Assembly: GCA_933228895.1 (NCBI GenBank)
Contig: OW121846.1
Span: 50,920,107-50,984,106, forward strand
Reading direction: 5' to 3'
Length of the DNA stretch: 64,000 bases
From: Platycnemis pennipes
Taxonomy: Eukaryota > Arthropoda > Insecta > Odonata > Platycnemididae
Made by a program: the position numbers and the translations under genes. Below, piece by piece: positions 45,608 through 56,762 of this stretch. Within the stretch, counting starts at the first letter, position 1, and each line of letters starts with the position of its first letter. The notes below the pieces were generated by a model, which ran no database searches, had not been told where the DNA came from, and saw nothing but the letters and a program-made list of their open reading frames with translations.

Positions 45608-48279
45608 CAATGGGTCAGTAATTCCTTGGTACTAATTATGCGCATTATTACTCGGAGGGTACGTTGAAATCATGTGATTCATTTCCAATGTATTCAACAC
45701 ATTGCATTAACTTATGCACTGAATTGTATGTGATACGCATGAATATTGCTCCAGCAATTTAAATTTCCTTTGCAGAAAAACATTGTTTTACATTCACTTT
45801 ATTCTCCATCAGCCGTTATAAATTGAAATTTGATACTTTCATTATTCATACAACTTGCCTTTGGTTCCTTTCACTGGAATGATGACATAGGAAATACTCT
45901 TATTGATTCAGAAGAAAGTTTATTATTTTTTCCATGCACTCTGATGATGTGAGTCTACGTTATGAATTGGATTTCTAGTTTTAATGCTAATCTTTCCAAA
46001 TTTATGCTGAAAATATCATGTATTTGATTCCCATGCGGTCATTTCAATCTTGATATCGTTTGCTAATTGTTATTTAAGAATTTTTCACTGCACTAATGAC
46101 GCAGGTTAAAGAACACTTTCAAAAAGGAGGTAATCAATGATTTTAGTCTTGAGGAGTTGAAATGAAGAAAGATAATTGAAAATTTTAATATAGAACGTGT
46201 CGTTAGTTCAGAAACCAGGTCATTTTGGAATGATGATATGGGGATGGATGGATTGGTTGAAAACGATTGAGGAAACGTTTGAAATGAAGGCTGGAAACGC
46301 AATTAAATTGCCAAAGAAATTACGGGGCAACAACTGTGAATGGAGGACAATTTGACGGGCGAAGAAACACCAGCGTGGCGAATGGGAAAATGTCAATGTA
46401 TCATTGGGAGGCAAAAAAATTCCTCTGAATGGCATGAAGAAAGGAAGAAGATGTTAGCATTGAAAGAGGCTTCGAAAGAAAAAAATGAATTTGAAAAATA
46501 GAAAACCTTATACATGAACGACGGATATCAGGTTTGGAACATCCAAAACTATACAAATGTTAAAAGAATAGGTACCTATGGTTATTAAGTTACAGATTGA
46601 GTTTGTACTATTAGAAGGAACTTTTACGTAATCCTGCGAATTAATTAGATTTATGTGCCAAGGACCGGCACGATCCTTGCTAGATATGAGAGCTAACTCA
46701 ACATTGTCTGCATCACGGACCGCAGAGATTTAGATTATTTTCTTGACGTTGGAGTCGGGGGGTGAAGGAATGCTTAAGTTCGATCATTCAAGGCCCGGCA
46801 CAGATACATAAAAACGTCAAAGTTCCAGGCGAGATACTAGGGAGCTCGATTCAGCCTTACCACAAGCAGCCACCATGCAGAATGCTCTATCGAGCCACTC
46901 AATCGCCCCAACTACAATAAATTGGATCCGTACCAGACAGGTTTACTGTAAAATTTAAACGTGTACAGCTAATGTCGGCGAAATTTCTGATAGGTGGTTA
47001 TGATAATTGGGTTGCTGAATTAGAATATCTAAAATAGGAACCACGTAAATATATACCGTTGGCTAGCATTTAGAATAAATATTTACAGATAATTTGTAAC
47101 TAATCTGTTTTTTAATGATTTCAGAAATGTGTTGAGTTCGCTCATAACGCTCTATTACATTAGGAAAAATGTTCATAGGAATAGACAACAGTACTAATGG
47201 ATTGTATTTATATTTTTCCCGCGAAGAGTTTGAGACCTTCATTGGCAAAAGTTTTTACCATAAGTAGTCTAATGAAGGTAAAGTAGCCGACCGTTTTTTA
47301 AAAAATACTTGCGTACCTATACTACCTAATACTATATGATCACTTACATGCATGTTGAAAATATAAAAAAACAACAAAAAAGGCATTTAAACAAATGCCT
47401 AATACAAAAAAAACAATTGTTTTTTGCATATTTTAATCACCTATTTACACGACCTTATGCAAAAATAACACGTGGCCTCATTAAGTAGTACTGTGACTAT
47501 TGCTGTGTGTATGTCGTGCATGTTTGTGAATGAGTCAACCCCTGCCGCTCACCCTTGAAGTGGCACACTGGGTACTCAGTTGATGTAATTGTAGCTTCCA
47601 TTTGGCGGAAATGGAAATTTTTTCCCCCAGGAGACCCCGAACGAATTCCAGCCAACCCCAGCCAATCGGTGAAACGGCGGGCGTGAAATCAAGGGCTCCG
47701 TTGACGTAGCTCTCTTTTCTTTGTATGGCGTTGTGAGAGGCAGGCCGAGTTATCCCGGGCGCATGGAGTTTCACCCTCCTCTCGCGCAAAAAAAGGGTGA
47801 TTGAAAATCAATTCACGGATCTCGCCGTCCAGCCACTCCTTGCGTGCCAGGGCTGAGGAACAATGGATAGGATGAGCAAGTGATGGGCGAATCCTATTTT
47901 GGTGTAGCAAGGGAAAATTTTCGGTGTAAAATTTTTCCTCGAGAGAGAAAAAGAAACTTTAAAGCTCGCTTTATGACGTAAATCGCCCTTGATTGTGGCG
48001 CGGCGTGGGGGAACGAAGAGGATATATGTTCAGCACTGCCCGTCTCCTCTCTCGAACTGACTCTGCTATGATATGTTTCCAAAGGTCATGCGTGTCAAGT
48101 TACGGCTGCCACAAGATGTTCACGATAAGGCAAAACGAGGTTTACTATTATCGTTCGATTTCTGCTTCTTAGGGCAGAGTTTCATGGAACATCCACACTC
48201 TGATTTGGGTATTGCGAACGGCACTACGGCACTTCCCTCTAATTATGTCTTTATTTTATGGATCAATATTTCTACCTCC
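45608..48279. other. No gene recognised
   Basis: 46100-46440 carries purine-rich plus-strand sequence whose complement opens short frames. 47540-48060 is GC-richer with a CCAATCGG motif near 47670 and frames under 85 codons. AT-rich small palindromes lie at 47381-47435. No known repeat family is seen. Confidence 0.35.
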
Positions 48280-48432
48280 AACACAAAGAAAAAACGAGCC
48301 AAATCCACAAAAATGAATTTTACTACGACCCGGGTATCACTGTATTACAGCATCGTCATGTGTTATACAGTGAAACCCGGGTAGTAGTAAAGTTTATTTT
48401 TGTGGATTTGGCTCGTTTTTTTCTTTCTGTGT
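48280..48432. mobile_element. Large palindrome, second inverted pair of retroelement-like ends
   Basis: Arms of about 68 bases: AAAACGAGCCAAATCCACAA and TACTACGACCCGGGTATCAC at the left pair with GTGAAACCCGGGTAGTAGTA and TTGTGGATTTGGCTCGTTTT at the right, with few mismatches. Read outward, each arm has a mini-stem (CTGT-AAT-ACAG on the left, TGTTATACA on the right), then TGATACCCGGG or TGAAACCCGGG, then TAGTAAA and a T-rich tail. The layout parallels the palindrome at 41646. As there, the right arm keeps GAAAC and the left does not. The family name is inference. Confidence 0.85.
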
Positions 48433-48854
48433 TATCGTGTTTCGCTTCCACTCCATATCACCTGAATCGTCAGAATTATTTCTACCTCTATTCATCCCAT
48501 CTATATTACTCCTCGTTTCTCTCAATTCTCGAATTCTTTCTTTAATAAAAGCCTTTTCTGTCTTTTAAAATTTGACTGGTAGAAAGTTCATAATCATGTC
48601 AGGGTTATAGAAGCGGTAGCAAAACGTGAAATTGCAGCACAGGAATCCATGTTTAAATATACATTATACAAACGTCCGAAGTTGAATAAGTCGAAAAGCG
48701 ATGCTTTAACATGGCGGAAGGGCGTCATCATGAAAATAAGTTACAACTTTGTGACATCATAGTTTTAATTTATTTTAATTGGATAAGTCATAAGGAAGAG
48801 GAGCCGACTTTTATTTTTCCGAATGCCATCCTGAAAGAGTCTTCAGGCCAACTG
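48433..48854. other. AT-rich spacer
   Basis: Nothing recognised. Frames over 48073-48545 run through the palindrome and are not genes. Confidence 0.35.
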
Positions 48855-49031
48855 AAGGCGCCACGGTTTAACGACCTCTCCGACGGGCGAAGTATTGAAC
48901 TTGAAAGTTTCTTCATACACCACTCAAGTAGGGACCGGTATGACACTGAAATGTCTCTGCCGCACCCGTCACTTGAACCCAGGCCCAAGAGATAGGAGCC
49001 TATTATTCTAGCCATCACATCAATCCAACTC
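48855..49031 (-). repeat. tRNA-derived SINE, core and head
   Basis: GGCGCCACGGTTTAACGACC, CCGACGGGCGAAGTATTGAA, CACTCAAGTAGGGACCGGT, then CACTTGAACCCAGGCCCAAG and CATCACATCAATCCAACTC run from core to reversed head. The 3' body is missing upstream. Confidence 0.8.
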
Positions 49032-52000
49032 TCACTCAAATTCGAGAGACGGAAAATTTTAGTGCACTTTTTTCATTTGGGAGGGGAAAGAAGGGAATTA
49101 TTGTGTTTAAACGAAATGGTCGTAATTTTGTGCTTGAAGGGAGCGTCGTGGCAAAAATCACAATATTCATGCGGACTCCCTCCGCCGCGGCAATTAGAAA
49201 CCGAGGGGTAATGGAGACGTCTTAGTCGCTCAAGTGGGTGCTCACCCCTCGCTCTCCAGCGTCGAGGGGGGCCTCCCCACCCTCCTCCCCCGCCCTGCGA
49301 TGACTTTTTATGCAAACCAGCCCCGTTCAGAGTGAATAATGAGAATCAAGCCAACCTCCCCCAACATGCCATGATTATACGCTGGGGGAGAACCACAGCC
49401 GTTAAAATGAAGCGAGGAAGTGACGGCAGATATGGTGGGACGTGCAACGTGCGAGAGCGAAGACAGCGTGACTCTAAAGTGAAAAGGGTTGTGATGGACT
49501 GCACGGGTGACCTGCAGGGCTTTCTTCGTTGGTCAAGGGACCAGAGTTAGGAGGAATTGAAAAGGGGAAGAATTGGTTCCTTGAGGGAGCGGAGTTGGTG
49601 AGGTGTTAGTGTTGGTGGGTCTGGGATGGAGTGAGTGAGGTCGGCAAGACAAGGGGTGGCCCGCTGAAGATAAGAGCCCATGAAGAAGCACCGGGAACGG
49701 CTTGGAAGCTGCGATAACATTTTAATCGCGCCTCAAGCCTTTCTCCTTACTCTTTATCCTTATTTATGTGAGTCTTGACCTCGTGGAATTTTTATGGGCA
49801 TACATCTGAAGACACTAATCGGAGCTCTCCGGAACCATTTCGTAGGGAGGGCAAAATTTTTGGTAGTTAATTTCTTTTTTTTCTGGAATATGAGAGACAT
49901 TAAAACGGAATTCATGCACCACATAACTCGTAATGGGTACGACTGGTAACGACTCAAAGTGAATCATTTATATGGTGAATGTTTCAGCGTATTCAATTTC
50001 TTGTAATAATAATGGCACACCTGTCGGATGAGACCTTTTCCAACCGCTGGTCTACAAAGCGATAAAATTCATCTGATATCGGGTGAATGCCATGGATTTT
50101 ATTCCAAACAAATTGCCTCGCGGCAAAATTGGAACTTCACAGAAAATGTCTGCGGCAAAGATGGAAATTTGCAATCAGATCTTCCTTTTACTTCCAGCCA
50201 AATTATACCCAGGAAAATTGTAATTGGTAATATACTCCCTTAGAATAAAGAAAAGGACTACCCGAATGTCAAATTCCCGAATTTTCTGTCGAAATATCTA
50301 AGGTAGAAAATAGAACATCAATTCTGAAGTCAAGATATGATGATGAAAACGGGAAATAAACTACGAAATATTGTCGAGGCATTTGCACTAAGGAAAAAAT
50401 TATTTTTTCATCGTTTGTTGGTTGTATAGGAAAACAATGAATCACTGAAAAAATATTTCATCGCAAGACATTACAAATCAGGAACAGTACTAATTGTTTA
50501 TGAGCTTTTATGGAAGGCAGTGCTCGCAAATCCCTGAACAATTCCTTCCCAAGTCACTGAGAGAATATTCCCTATGACACATTTGGGTAGTTATAGTGAA
50601 AGGCTTGAAACAGAGATACACAATAATCTAATTCGTAATTTAATATTCCCTTCTCTGTGCTTTTAATTACTTCTCTCCTTCACTACCCTATACTTATCAC
50701 TTCGATAGTTAAATCCCATTCATTACATCAACCATTCCATCCAAGGTCTTTGTTAAATTTACTCTTCAGCCTTGATGACAGTTTACTCATCTGCTCTTCT
50801 ATCTGACCACTGAAAAAGGTCTGGAACTGAAGGTATTGCTATTCAATCACCTTCTAATGTTTTTCACACATAATCTAGTAATCAGTGAAGTTCTAATATA
50901 GCATTAACTCTCATGCTGTTAAAATCACTGTATACCTTAATTTCTACCATTATCCGTTGAGAGGATTTTGTACTGAATTCCTTTAAGCTTTTTACCTCAT
51001 GAACCAAATTCGGACAATCTTTTGGTGTTGAATAAGCAATAAGCATATCTACAGAAATAGATGAACCATGTTATTCAAGTGTGTGTTTCACACGCTTCCA
51101 TAATCTGGAAAAATGGAGAGCAAAGTGCTCGAAAGAGTTATTGCAAATAGTTTAAAATCTGCTTAATGCACCACAATCTAAGTCCTGTAGCATACCGTTT
51201 CTCCTGGTACTTCATTCTGTCAGTTGTGTATCTGCTCCATCTTCTGCTTGCTCTTAGCGAGTATTTGACATTCGGTTGGATAGAGTAAATTAGCTTCGTC
51301 CCCGAGCTCAGAAGACTCTGTAAGCCCAACAAAGGAATTCTGTTCATATCCCTATGAAATTGCCACGACAGAGTATACCACCCGCTCTGTTTGCTCGTAC
51401 TAACCGATATTGCGAATTAAACAGGCGTAGCTGCGTGTCACTAATGGTAATAATAAAGCATCCAGGATATTGGTGTGAGAGAAAATTTCCTTTCACGAAA
51501 ACGCGCGGGGCCAAAACGCAAGCTTTATCTTCTGCAGAGATAACGATTTCAGGCAGTGTGTTTGACCTGATTTTTCCGGCCTACTGTTCAACACAGCGAG
51601 ACATCGTGGTGGAAAGAGCGTTCACTGCATTGCAAACACCATGTTTGCAATCTCGGAAAATTGTTCTGAAAAAAAAGTTAAATAACCACTTTACGAATTC
51701 ATGTTGACAGAATGTTGCATTTTGCCCTTGTATAGTACTGAGAATTATTGCTAAAAATTAAAACAAAATAGTTTTTTCAGAGGTCAAAAGGTGAATTGTG
51801 CAAAAAACCAGGGCATAAAAATCTTGGACACGAAAAAAGAAAAATATTAGTGAAATGATTGCTTTGACTAAATGGACATTTTATAACAAGGTGGACTTCT
51901 TACTAGAAGCCTTAGCACACATTTCTAGAAAAGATTGGCATAGGGGTAGGGCATGAAAAGCGTGTCATGTGTCATGAAATCTCATTGTTTCGCGAAATCA

Positions 52001-52054
52001 TTATCGAGTTGAGCTTTTGCAGGTGAACTCTGTCAGCATTTCTAATTTTTTTAA
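49032..52054. other. No gene recognised
   Basis: 49180-49700 is GC-richer and purine-rich on the plus strand with short basic frames of no known family. The 117-codon ATG-less frame at 51354-51707 shows no domain I know and contains a small inverted repeat around ATTGCAAAC..GTTTGCAAT. No repeat families recognised. Confidence 0.35.
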
Positions 52055-52195
52055 GTTGGCCCCTCGTTGCCTTTCGCCCAGAACACATTAAAGACGACGC
52101 CGGGTTTCTCTTCATTCTTCCTCCGTACCCAAACATTACCCTTCCTCAACCTCATTTTCCGCATGCCCTTCATCGGCTCTAAGGGTGAGTAACAA
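52055..52195 (+). repeat. SINE 3'-half fragment
   Basis: GTTGGCCCCTCGTTGCC, then GACGACGCCGGGTTTCTCTT, CATTCTTCCTCCGTACCC and CATGCCCTTCATCGGCTC are the latter half of the main SINE. The core and head are absent. Confidence 0.65.
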
Positions 52196-52294
52196 ACTCT
52201 TCATAGTCACAATTGGCCTCAGATGTTAATAACGCCTCCCTTCGAACATCTACCGCTACCACTCAGCCCTTAAGAGAGCTCCCGTAGCTCTTGT

Positions 52295-52545
52295 CGAATT
52301 GGTCGCGCTTCGAGCAGGAGACGAGCTGGCCTGCCAATGGGAAGCCGCGGAGAGGTGCAAAAGATCGATTCCCACGGGGAAAGCATCGCCTTGGCCAGTC
52401 GGACACATCCAATCCGCCGCGAACTCCTTGTGAACCTTCCCAACCCGCCCGCCGCGTCGGTCAGGTCGGTGACGAGCCGCCCGGGCAACCGAAGTGTCGT
52501 GGGTTCGATTCCCGCCTCGGAGACGGATGCTGGGTTTGCCTCATG
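52295..52545 (+). repeat. GC-rich double tRNA-like unit, SINE heads
   Basis: Two similar units follow each other. One has GAGACGAGCTGGCCTGCC and AAGATCGATTCCCACGG; the other has GTGACGAGCCGCCCGGG and an exact B-box-like GTGGGTTCGATTCCCGCC. Composition is much more GC-rich than the window. It abuts the 8-bp target site of the hAT-like element at 52566. Overlapping frames here are artefacts. A tandem tRNA-like SINE head is the likeliest reading. Confidence 0.5.
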
Positions 52546-52565
52546 ATAGAGACCTTACTTTAGAG

Positions 52566-52997
52566 CAATGGTTCCCAAACGTTTTTGTACTACGCCCCCT
52601 CCTGTTAAAATGGAAACCTTCCACGCCCCCCTTCATAGTAAATTTTGTGGGCATGTGAAAAAAAAGTATTACATTGAAAACAAAACATGTATTTTTACTA
52701 TCGCAAAATACAACATTGTAAGTTTCAATTTAAAGAAATACTGTTAAGAAAAATACATCGACAAAAAGGTATATATTTTTGCTATAAAAGAGTTTTGTAC
52801 AAGTGGATTTTTAAGTTTTCTTAACATCAAGGTTAATTTTAAAAATCTAAAGCATAAAATTAGTTAAAGAAATGTATGGATTTTTTTTACTTAGAGATAT
52901 TTATTTTTAACTGGACTCGCGCTCACGCCCCCCCCCCCCCCCGACATGTCTTCACGCCCCCCCTGGGGGGCCGTGCCCCCCAGTTTGGGAACCCCTG
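52566..52997. mobile_element. hAT-like non-autonomous DNA transposon
   Basis: Ends are CAATGGTTCCCAAAC and, on the other side, GTTTGGGAACCCCTG, matching the CAG-GGTTC-CAAAC type of hAT terminal repeat. Flanking 8-mers CTTTAGAG (52558-52565) and CTCTAGAG (52998-53005) are a target duplication with one mismatch. The right end contains a long C-run and CTGGGGGGCCGTGCCCCCC. At 432 bp it has no coding capacity. It differs in terminal repeat from the element at 2736. Confidence 0.92.
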
Positions 52998-53005
52998 CTC
53001 TAGAG

Positions 53006-53754
53006 TTTGCTATAGTGGTTAGTGAGTTTCCTACAGTAGTCAGGTTCCTGCAGTGCACGCCTGGTTGTGGATAGGAATCCCTCCTCCATGGATGCTCTGT
53101 TCATATTGCGATTCAACTTAGAGTTTTATTAGATTAGACGGAGCGATATGACATGAGCCAGTGGTTTTTAACCATAGATGCACCCTTGGTGGCGCCAGAT
53201 GCTTCTTTATGGGGTGTGAGATGTCACGATAAAAATATATCTTCTAGCGTATAATTTCCAACTATAGTAACTGTTATTATTTGAGTTTTTTAATGTTTAA
53301 ATCTTCGCATTGATAATTAAATTGAGTTCACATTCTCATAGCAACAAAATCAACATCTTCTACTTCATAATTTGAGAATATTTTTTTTACATGGGGTACG
53401 AGAACACATTTTATGAATGCAAGGCCTGCCAAACGATGAAACGTTTAACAGCTACTGACCGAAGCAAACGGAGTGCCTTTTGCTCTTGTTACTCTACATG
53501 TAATAAATAAATACCTTTGTGCTTTTTCAAGTAATTTTTTTACTGTGTGTTGTGTCAATACTTCAGCGACCCTTTATAATGGCAGTGAAGTGCTGAAACC
53601 GGTCAGGTGGCAAAATGTTTGTGCAGAGAAGCGCTACGTTATTCAATTATTTGTTCATGGGGAAATAGAGCAAAACATTTTAGTAGGTTGAAACAAGTAC
53701 TTAAAGATTATGGCATGCTGAAGACCACTATCTACCATCTGACAAAGGCCAATC
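53006..53754. other. AT-rich spacer
   Basis: No gene or repeat recognised. Confidence 0.35.
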
Positions 53755-53821
53755 AGGGTCGGGAGTCTAACCCTATCCCTCTGGATTGGAACCCATTACT
53801 TTAGTTACCGCACCAAACCAG
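53755..53821 (-). repeat. SINE tRNA-like head fragment
   Basis: GGTCGGGAGTCTAACCCTAT, CCCTCTGGATTGGAACCC and GTTACCGCACCAAACC are the reversed head of the main SINE (GGTTTGGTGCGGTAAC on the minus strand). The body is lost. Confidence 0.55.
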
Positions 53822-54071
53822 TATTCACCAATTTGCTTCTACCTTTGTAATTCCATCATGTCTTTCAAGCCGCTAATTGGGCACTTGGAAGGGATGTTAG
53901 GTCACCAGCCTTTAATTGTGCTTGAGTTCGTTAATATGTCGTGTGCGCAATTTCATTATCATATGGGTCAAATTTTCTTTCATGAAAGGAAAAATCTTGA
54001 TGGTATTATAGGTTTGCAGGAAGCTATTCTTATCATTCCACACCCTAGTTCCACTTTCACATAAAACAGTA

Positions 54072-56234
54072 CAGGCAGTCCCCGACTTACGTAAATCCGT
54101 AGGTACTTACGTAAGTGGCAAATTTATCTAAAGTGATGCCGTTGATTTACGAACGCTAGCACGAAAAAGGAAAATGCTAGTTTGCATTCTTGCTGGCGGA
54201 AATATATCGAATGGTTATCAGGTTTTAAGACAATTCAGTAAAAAAATTGTTTCATTTATATCATATATCTACGGAATTCCAATACTATCAATTAATTATT
54301 GTCGCAAATTCGCGCAAAAAACTACTAAACTTCTACCCAACTGATCAATCTTTGTAAAAATTCAAAGAGTCGTAGCGATATTTGATATATCTCTCCGAAT
54401 AATGGTTACCTCATAAGTCAGTACGTTGTTGATTCTATATTGCTTGATTCCCTGTTTGCTTGAAAAAATCTTCAGCGTCGATTGCTCATTAGGGTAGACC
54501 AAAAAAGGTTTCTTTCCGGACCAAATTTTCCCTGTGCGGGAAAGTTTTGTACTAATATCAGGATCTTGCATGCAAAATTTTTTCGAAATCAGATAATATT
54601 CACCACTGCCGCCCGAATTCTAAAGTTTAAAATTTTGCGTAAATTCAGGCGGAAATGGGAAACAAACAGTTATGGAGAATAATTTGTCGCTAATACTGGA
54701 ATATTGGTAATAATCAACGATGGATACATTTTATTGATTACAAAACTGAAATTTGAAGTTTATTTGACGAAATCTATGGCTTAAACAAGCCTAAGAATAA
54801 ACAGCAAATTTAGAGTATAGGCAATCCACATGAAAACAAAAATTTACAAGCTCCAAGCATCACTTCAAATCATCTCCCACATTTGGATGATTTAAGTGAA
54901 TATTTAGGCATTAGGTTTATTTTTCTGCCTCTAGATACAACGCCACATCTACAATGCATGGATCATGGAGTCATCGCATTCTTCAAAGATTATTACTTAC
55001 GCAAGTGTATGGGTGCAGTGGTATGGTGGAGTGACACTTAGGGAGTTTTGGAAGGGCTACATGTACATCATGCAAAAAATATAGCATAATCCTGGGAAGA
55101 AGTAACAGGCAAAAATATGTATGTAGTTTGGAAAAACCTTTGCCCATGTCTCATAAATGTCGAGAGATTTACGACGGATGAAGCAGATGAAACCATCGGT
55201 AGAGTTGTTGAGCTTGTATGTCCTCGACCTTCAAATGGAGGCGGAAAACGTGGAAGAGCTGTTAGATTCGCGCGAGGAGTTGACATACGTTTTCTGATGC
55301 AAATATAGGCACACAGGGCAGAAGTAGGGCATGAAGATGATGATGGAAGATCTCAAAACGACACGTGTGGGCAACAAAAATGCTTTGCAACTAAACGATC
55401 AACGGAGGTATTTGTGCATATTAAATCAGCGGCGGAACATTTTGAGGAAATGGATGCTAACTTCGGCAGGTTTGCTAAGGTCAGCAGGGCACTCCAAGAT
55501 GCCATGTCTTGCTACAAGGAGATGTATCGTGAAAAAAAGAAGGCCTCCATAAAAACCTCTCTGCATAGCTACTTTGCGAAAGTTTAATCCGCTTCACCAT
55601 CAACCTCATCAACAGCTGGCGCAGAGGGCGACGTAACAGTGCAGCGAGTGAGAGAAATGAAATATGTCTGCGTGCGTGAAGGATTGAGTATGTGTGTGGA
55701 TGCTCTTGTGTGCGACTGTAAAGCGTTGATGTGGACATGGCAGTGACCTGATCCTCTACCCTCCTCTTATGAATATAACCTGTGACAATAAAAACTCCAG
55801 AGCCATCAATGAACTCAACTTAATAGGCAGCAAATACAGTAAAAATCAAAGAATAGTAAATTACGTATTACTATATGGCACCTACAATAACATAATTACA
55901 TAATAAATCAATATTAATCGTCATTTAAGTGAAGTAGCATTAAGATACCGTACTTTCGCTAATTCATGCAATCGGTCAATTCGGAGTAAATATATTACGC
56001 ATTTGGATTAGTAATTCACGTGATGCAACTTTCAGGCGACATTGACGTTTATTTATGCAAATAAATTAAGGATAAATATAAGATTTTGATTTTGAAATGA
56101 ACTGAAGGACATTTGCCCGAAAAGTTTCCCCGCATCGATCGAAATCTCCGGAGTACGGACTTGGGTTTGGAGAAATTTTCGACTTACGCAGCGTGTATCG
56201 GAACGCATCATATACGTAACTCGGGGACTACCTT
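54072..56234 (+). mobile_element. Tigger (pogo-family) transposon, TIR to TIR
   Basis: The left end CAGGCAGTCCCCGACTTACG and the right end (complement AAGGTAGTCCCCGAGTTACG) agree at 17 of 20 bases, and both abut TA (54070-54071 and 56235-56236), the target duplicated by Tc1/mariner-class elements. The left subterminal also has a short inverted ACTTACGTAA. The 2163-bp length is near that of Tigger elements (about 2.4 kb). Only the second half of the transposase is recognisable inside; 54100-54870 lacks the expected N-terminal coding region. Confidence 0.9.
54877..55587 (+). pseudogene. Tigger transposase, C-terminal half, decayed
   Basis: Reading across frames: PHLDDLSEYLGIRFIFLP, then DTTPHLQCMDHGVIAFFKDY with the third catalytic D kept, REFWKGYMYIM, then SWEEVTGKN with MYVVWKNLCP, AENVEELLDSREELT and finally FAKVSRALQDAMSCYKEMYR with a terminal SLHSYFAKV and stop at 55585-55587. 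These are the signature blocks of TIGD-like transposases (LQPMDQGVI, VWKKLCP, VEELLxSHxEELT, YRELYKEKK). Frameshifts and internal stops separate the blocks. The helix-turn-helix, the CENP-B half and the first two catalytic acids are not found upstream, so this copy makes no transposase. Confidence 0.9.
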
Positions 56235-56629
56235 TACATCCATCCGGCTCTTACCAAAAGATCATTCACTCTTTTCAGAACGCTCTCAATATCACCAATA
56301 TCCCTTTTCTTGTATTGTGAATGTGCTACTTGCCTCTTTTACTCACTCTTCCATCTTTTGAATAACAATTGGCTTCAACAGAAGGATACAATGAACGGTC
56401 CACTTTTTCTTTTGCAAGAGGTGCTACGTAATGTACAGCGAGAAAGGAGGAAGAAACCTGATAAAAAAGGAAAATTCATAAGGTCCATCATCGCTTCTGT
56501 TTTATTGTGGTGCATTCATGAATGGTAATAGGAGTTGCCTCTATCCTGTATTTTCCTACTAAAGTCTATTGGTTTCCTCAGTAATTTCCCAAGTATTAAG
56601 TTACAATAAGTTCTATGTGGCTGAGAGGA
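56235..56629. other. Spacer
   Basis: No gene or repeat recognised. Frames at 56113-56528 overlap the Tigger right end. Confidence 0.35.
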
Positions 56630-56762
56630 GGCTGGTTTTAATACCAGGTTTCTCACTACCCTTCCTCCCCTTCCGAATTTCAGATCTGTATCCAGACCCC
56701 CCCCCCTAACCATGTTAATTACCTTATGACCTTCTCGGCCACCCTCCCTAATAGCAACGGAT
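56630..56762 (+). repeat. SINE 3'-half fragment
   Basis: AATACCAGGTTTCTCACTAC, CCTTCCTCCCCTTCCG, TTATGACCTTCTCGGCCACC and CTCCCTAATAGCAAC match the 3' portion of the main SINE through its AATAAC-type end. Confidence 0.6.

Noticed and set aside
47381..47435. Small AT-rich palindromes (AGGCATTTAAACAAATGCCT and an A-run/T-run pair)
   Set aside because: Short and in simple AT-rich sequence, where such palindromes arise by chance.
52291..52563. Overlapping 70-90 codon frames at 52.3-52.5 kb
   Set aside because: They lie entirely in GC-rich tRNA-like repeat units where stops are rare.
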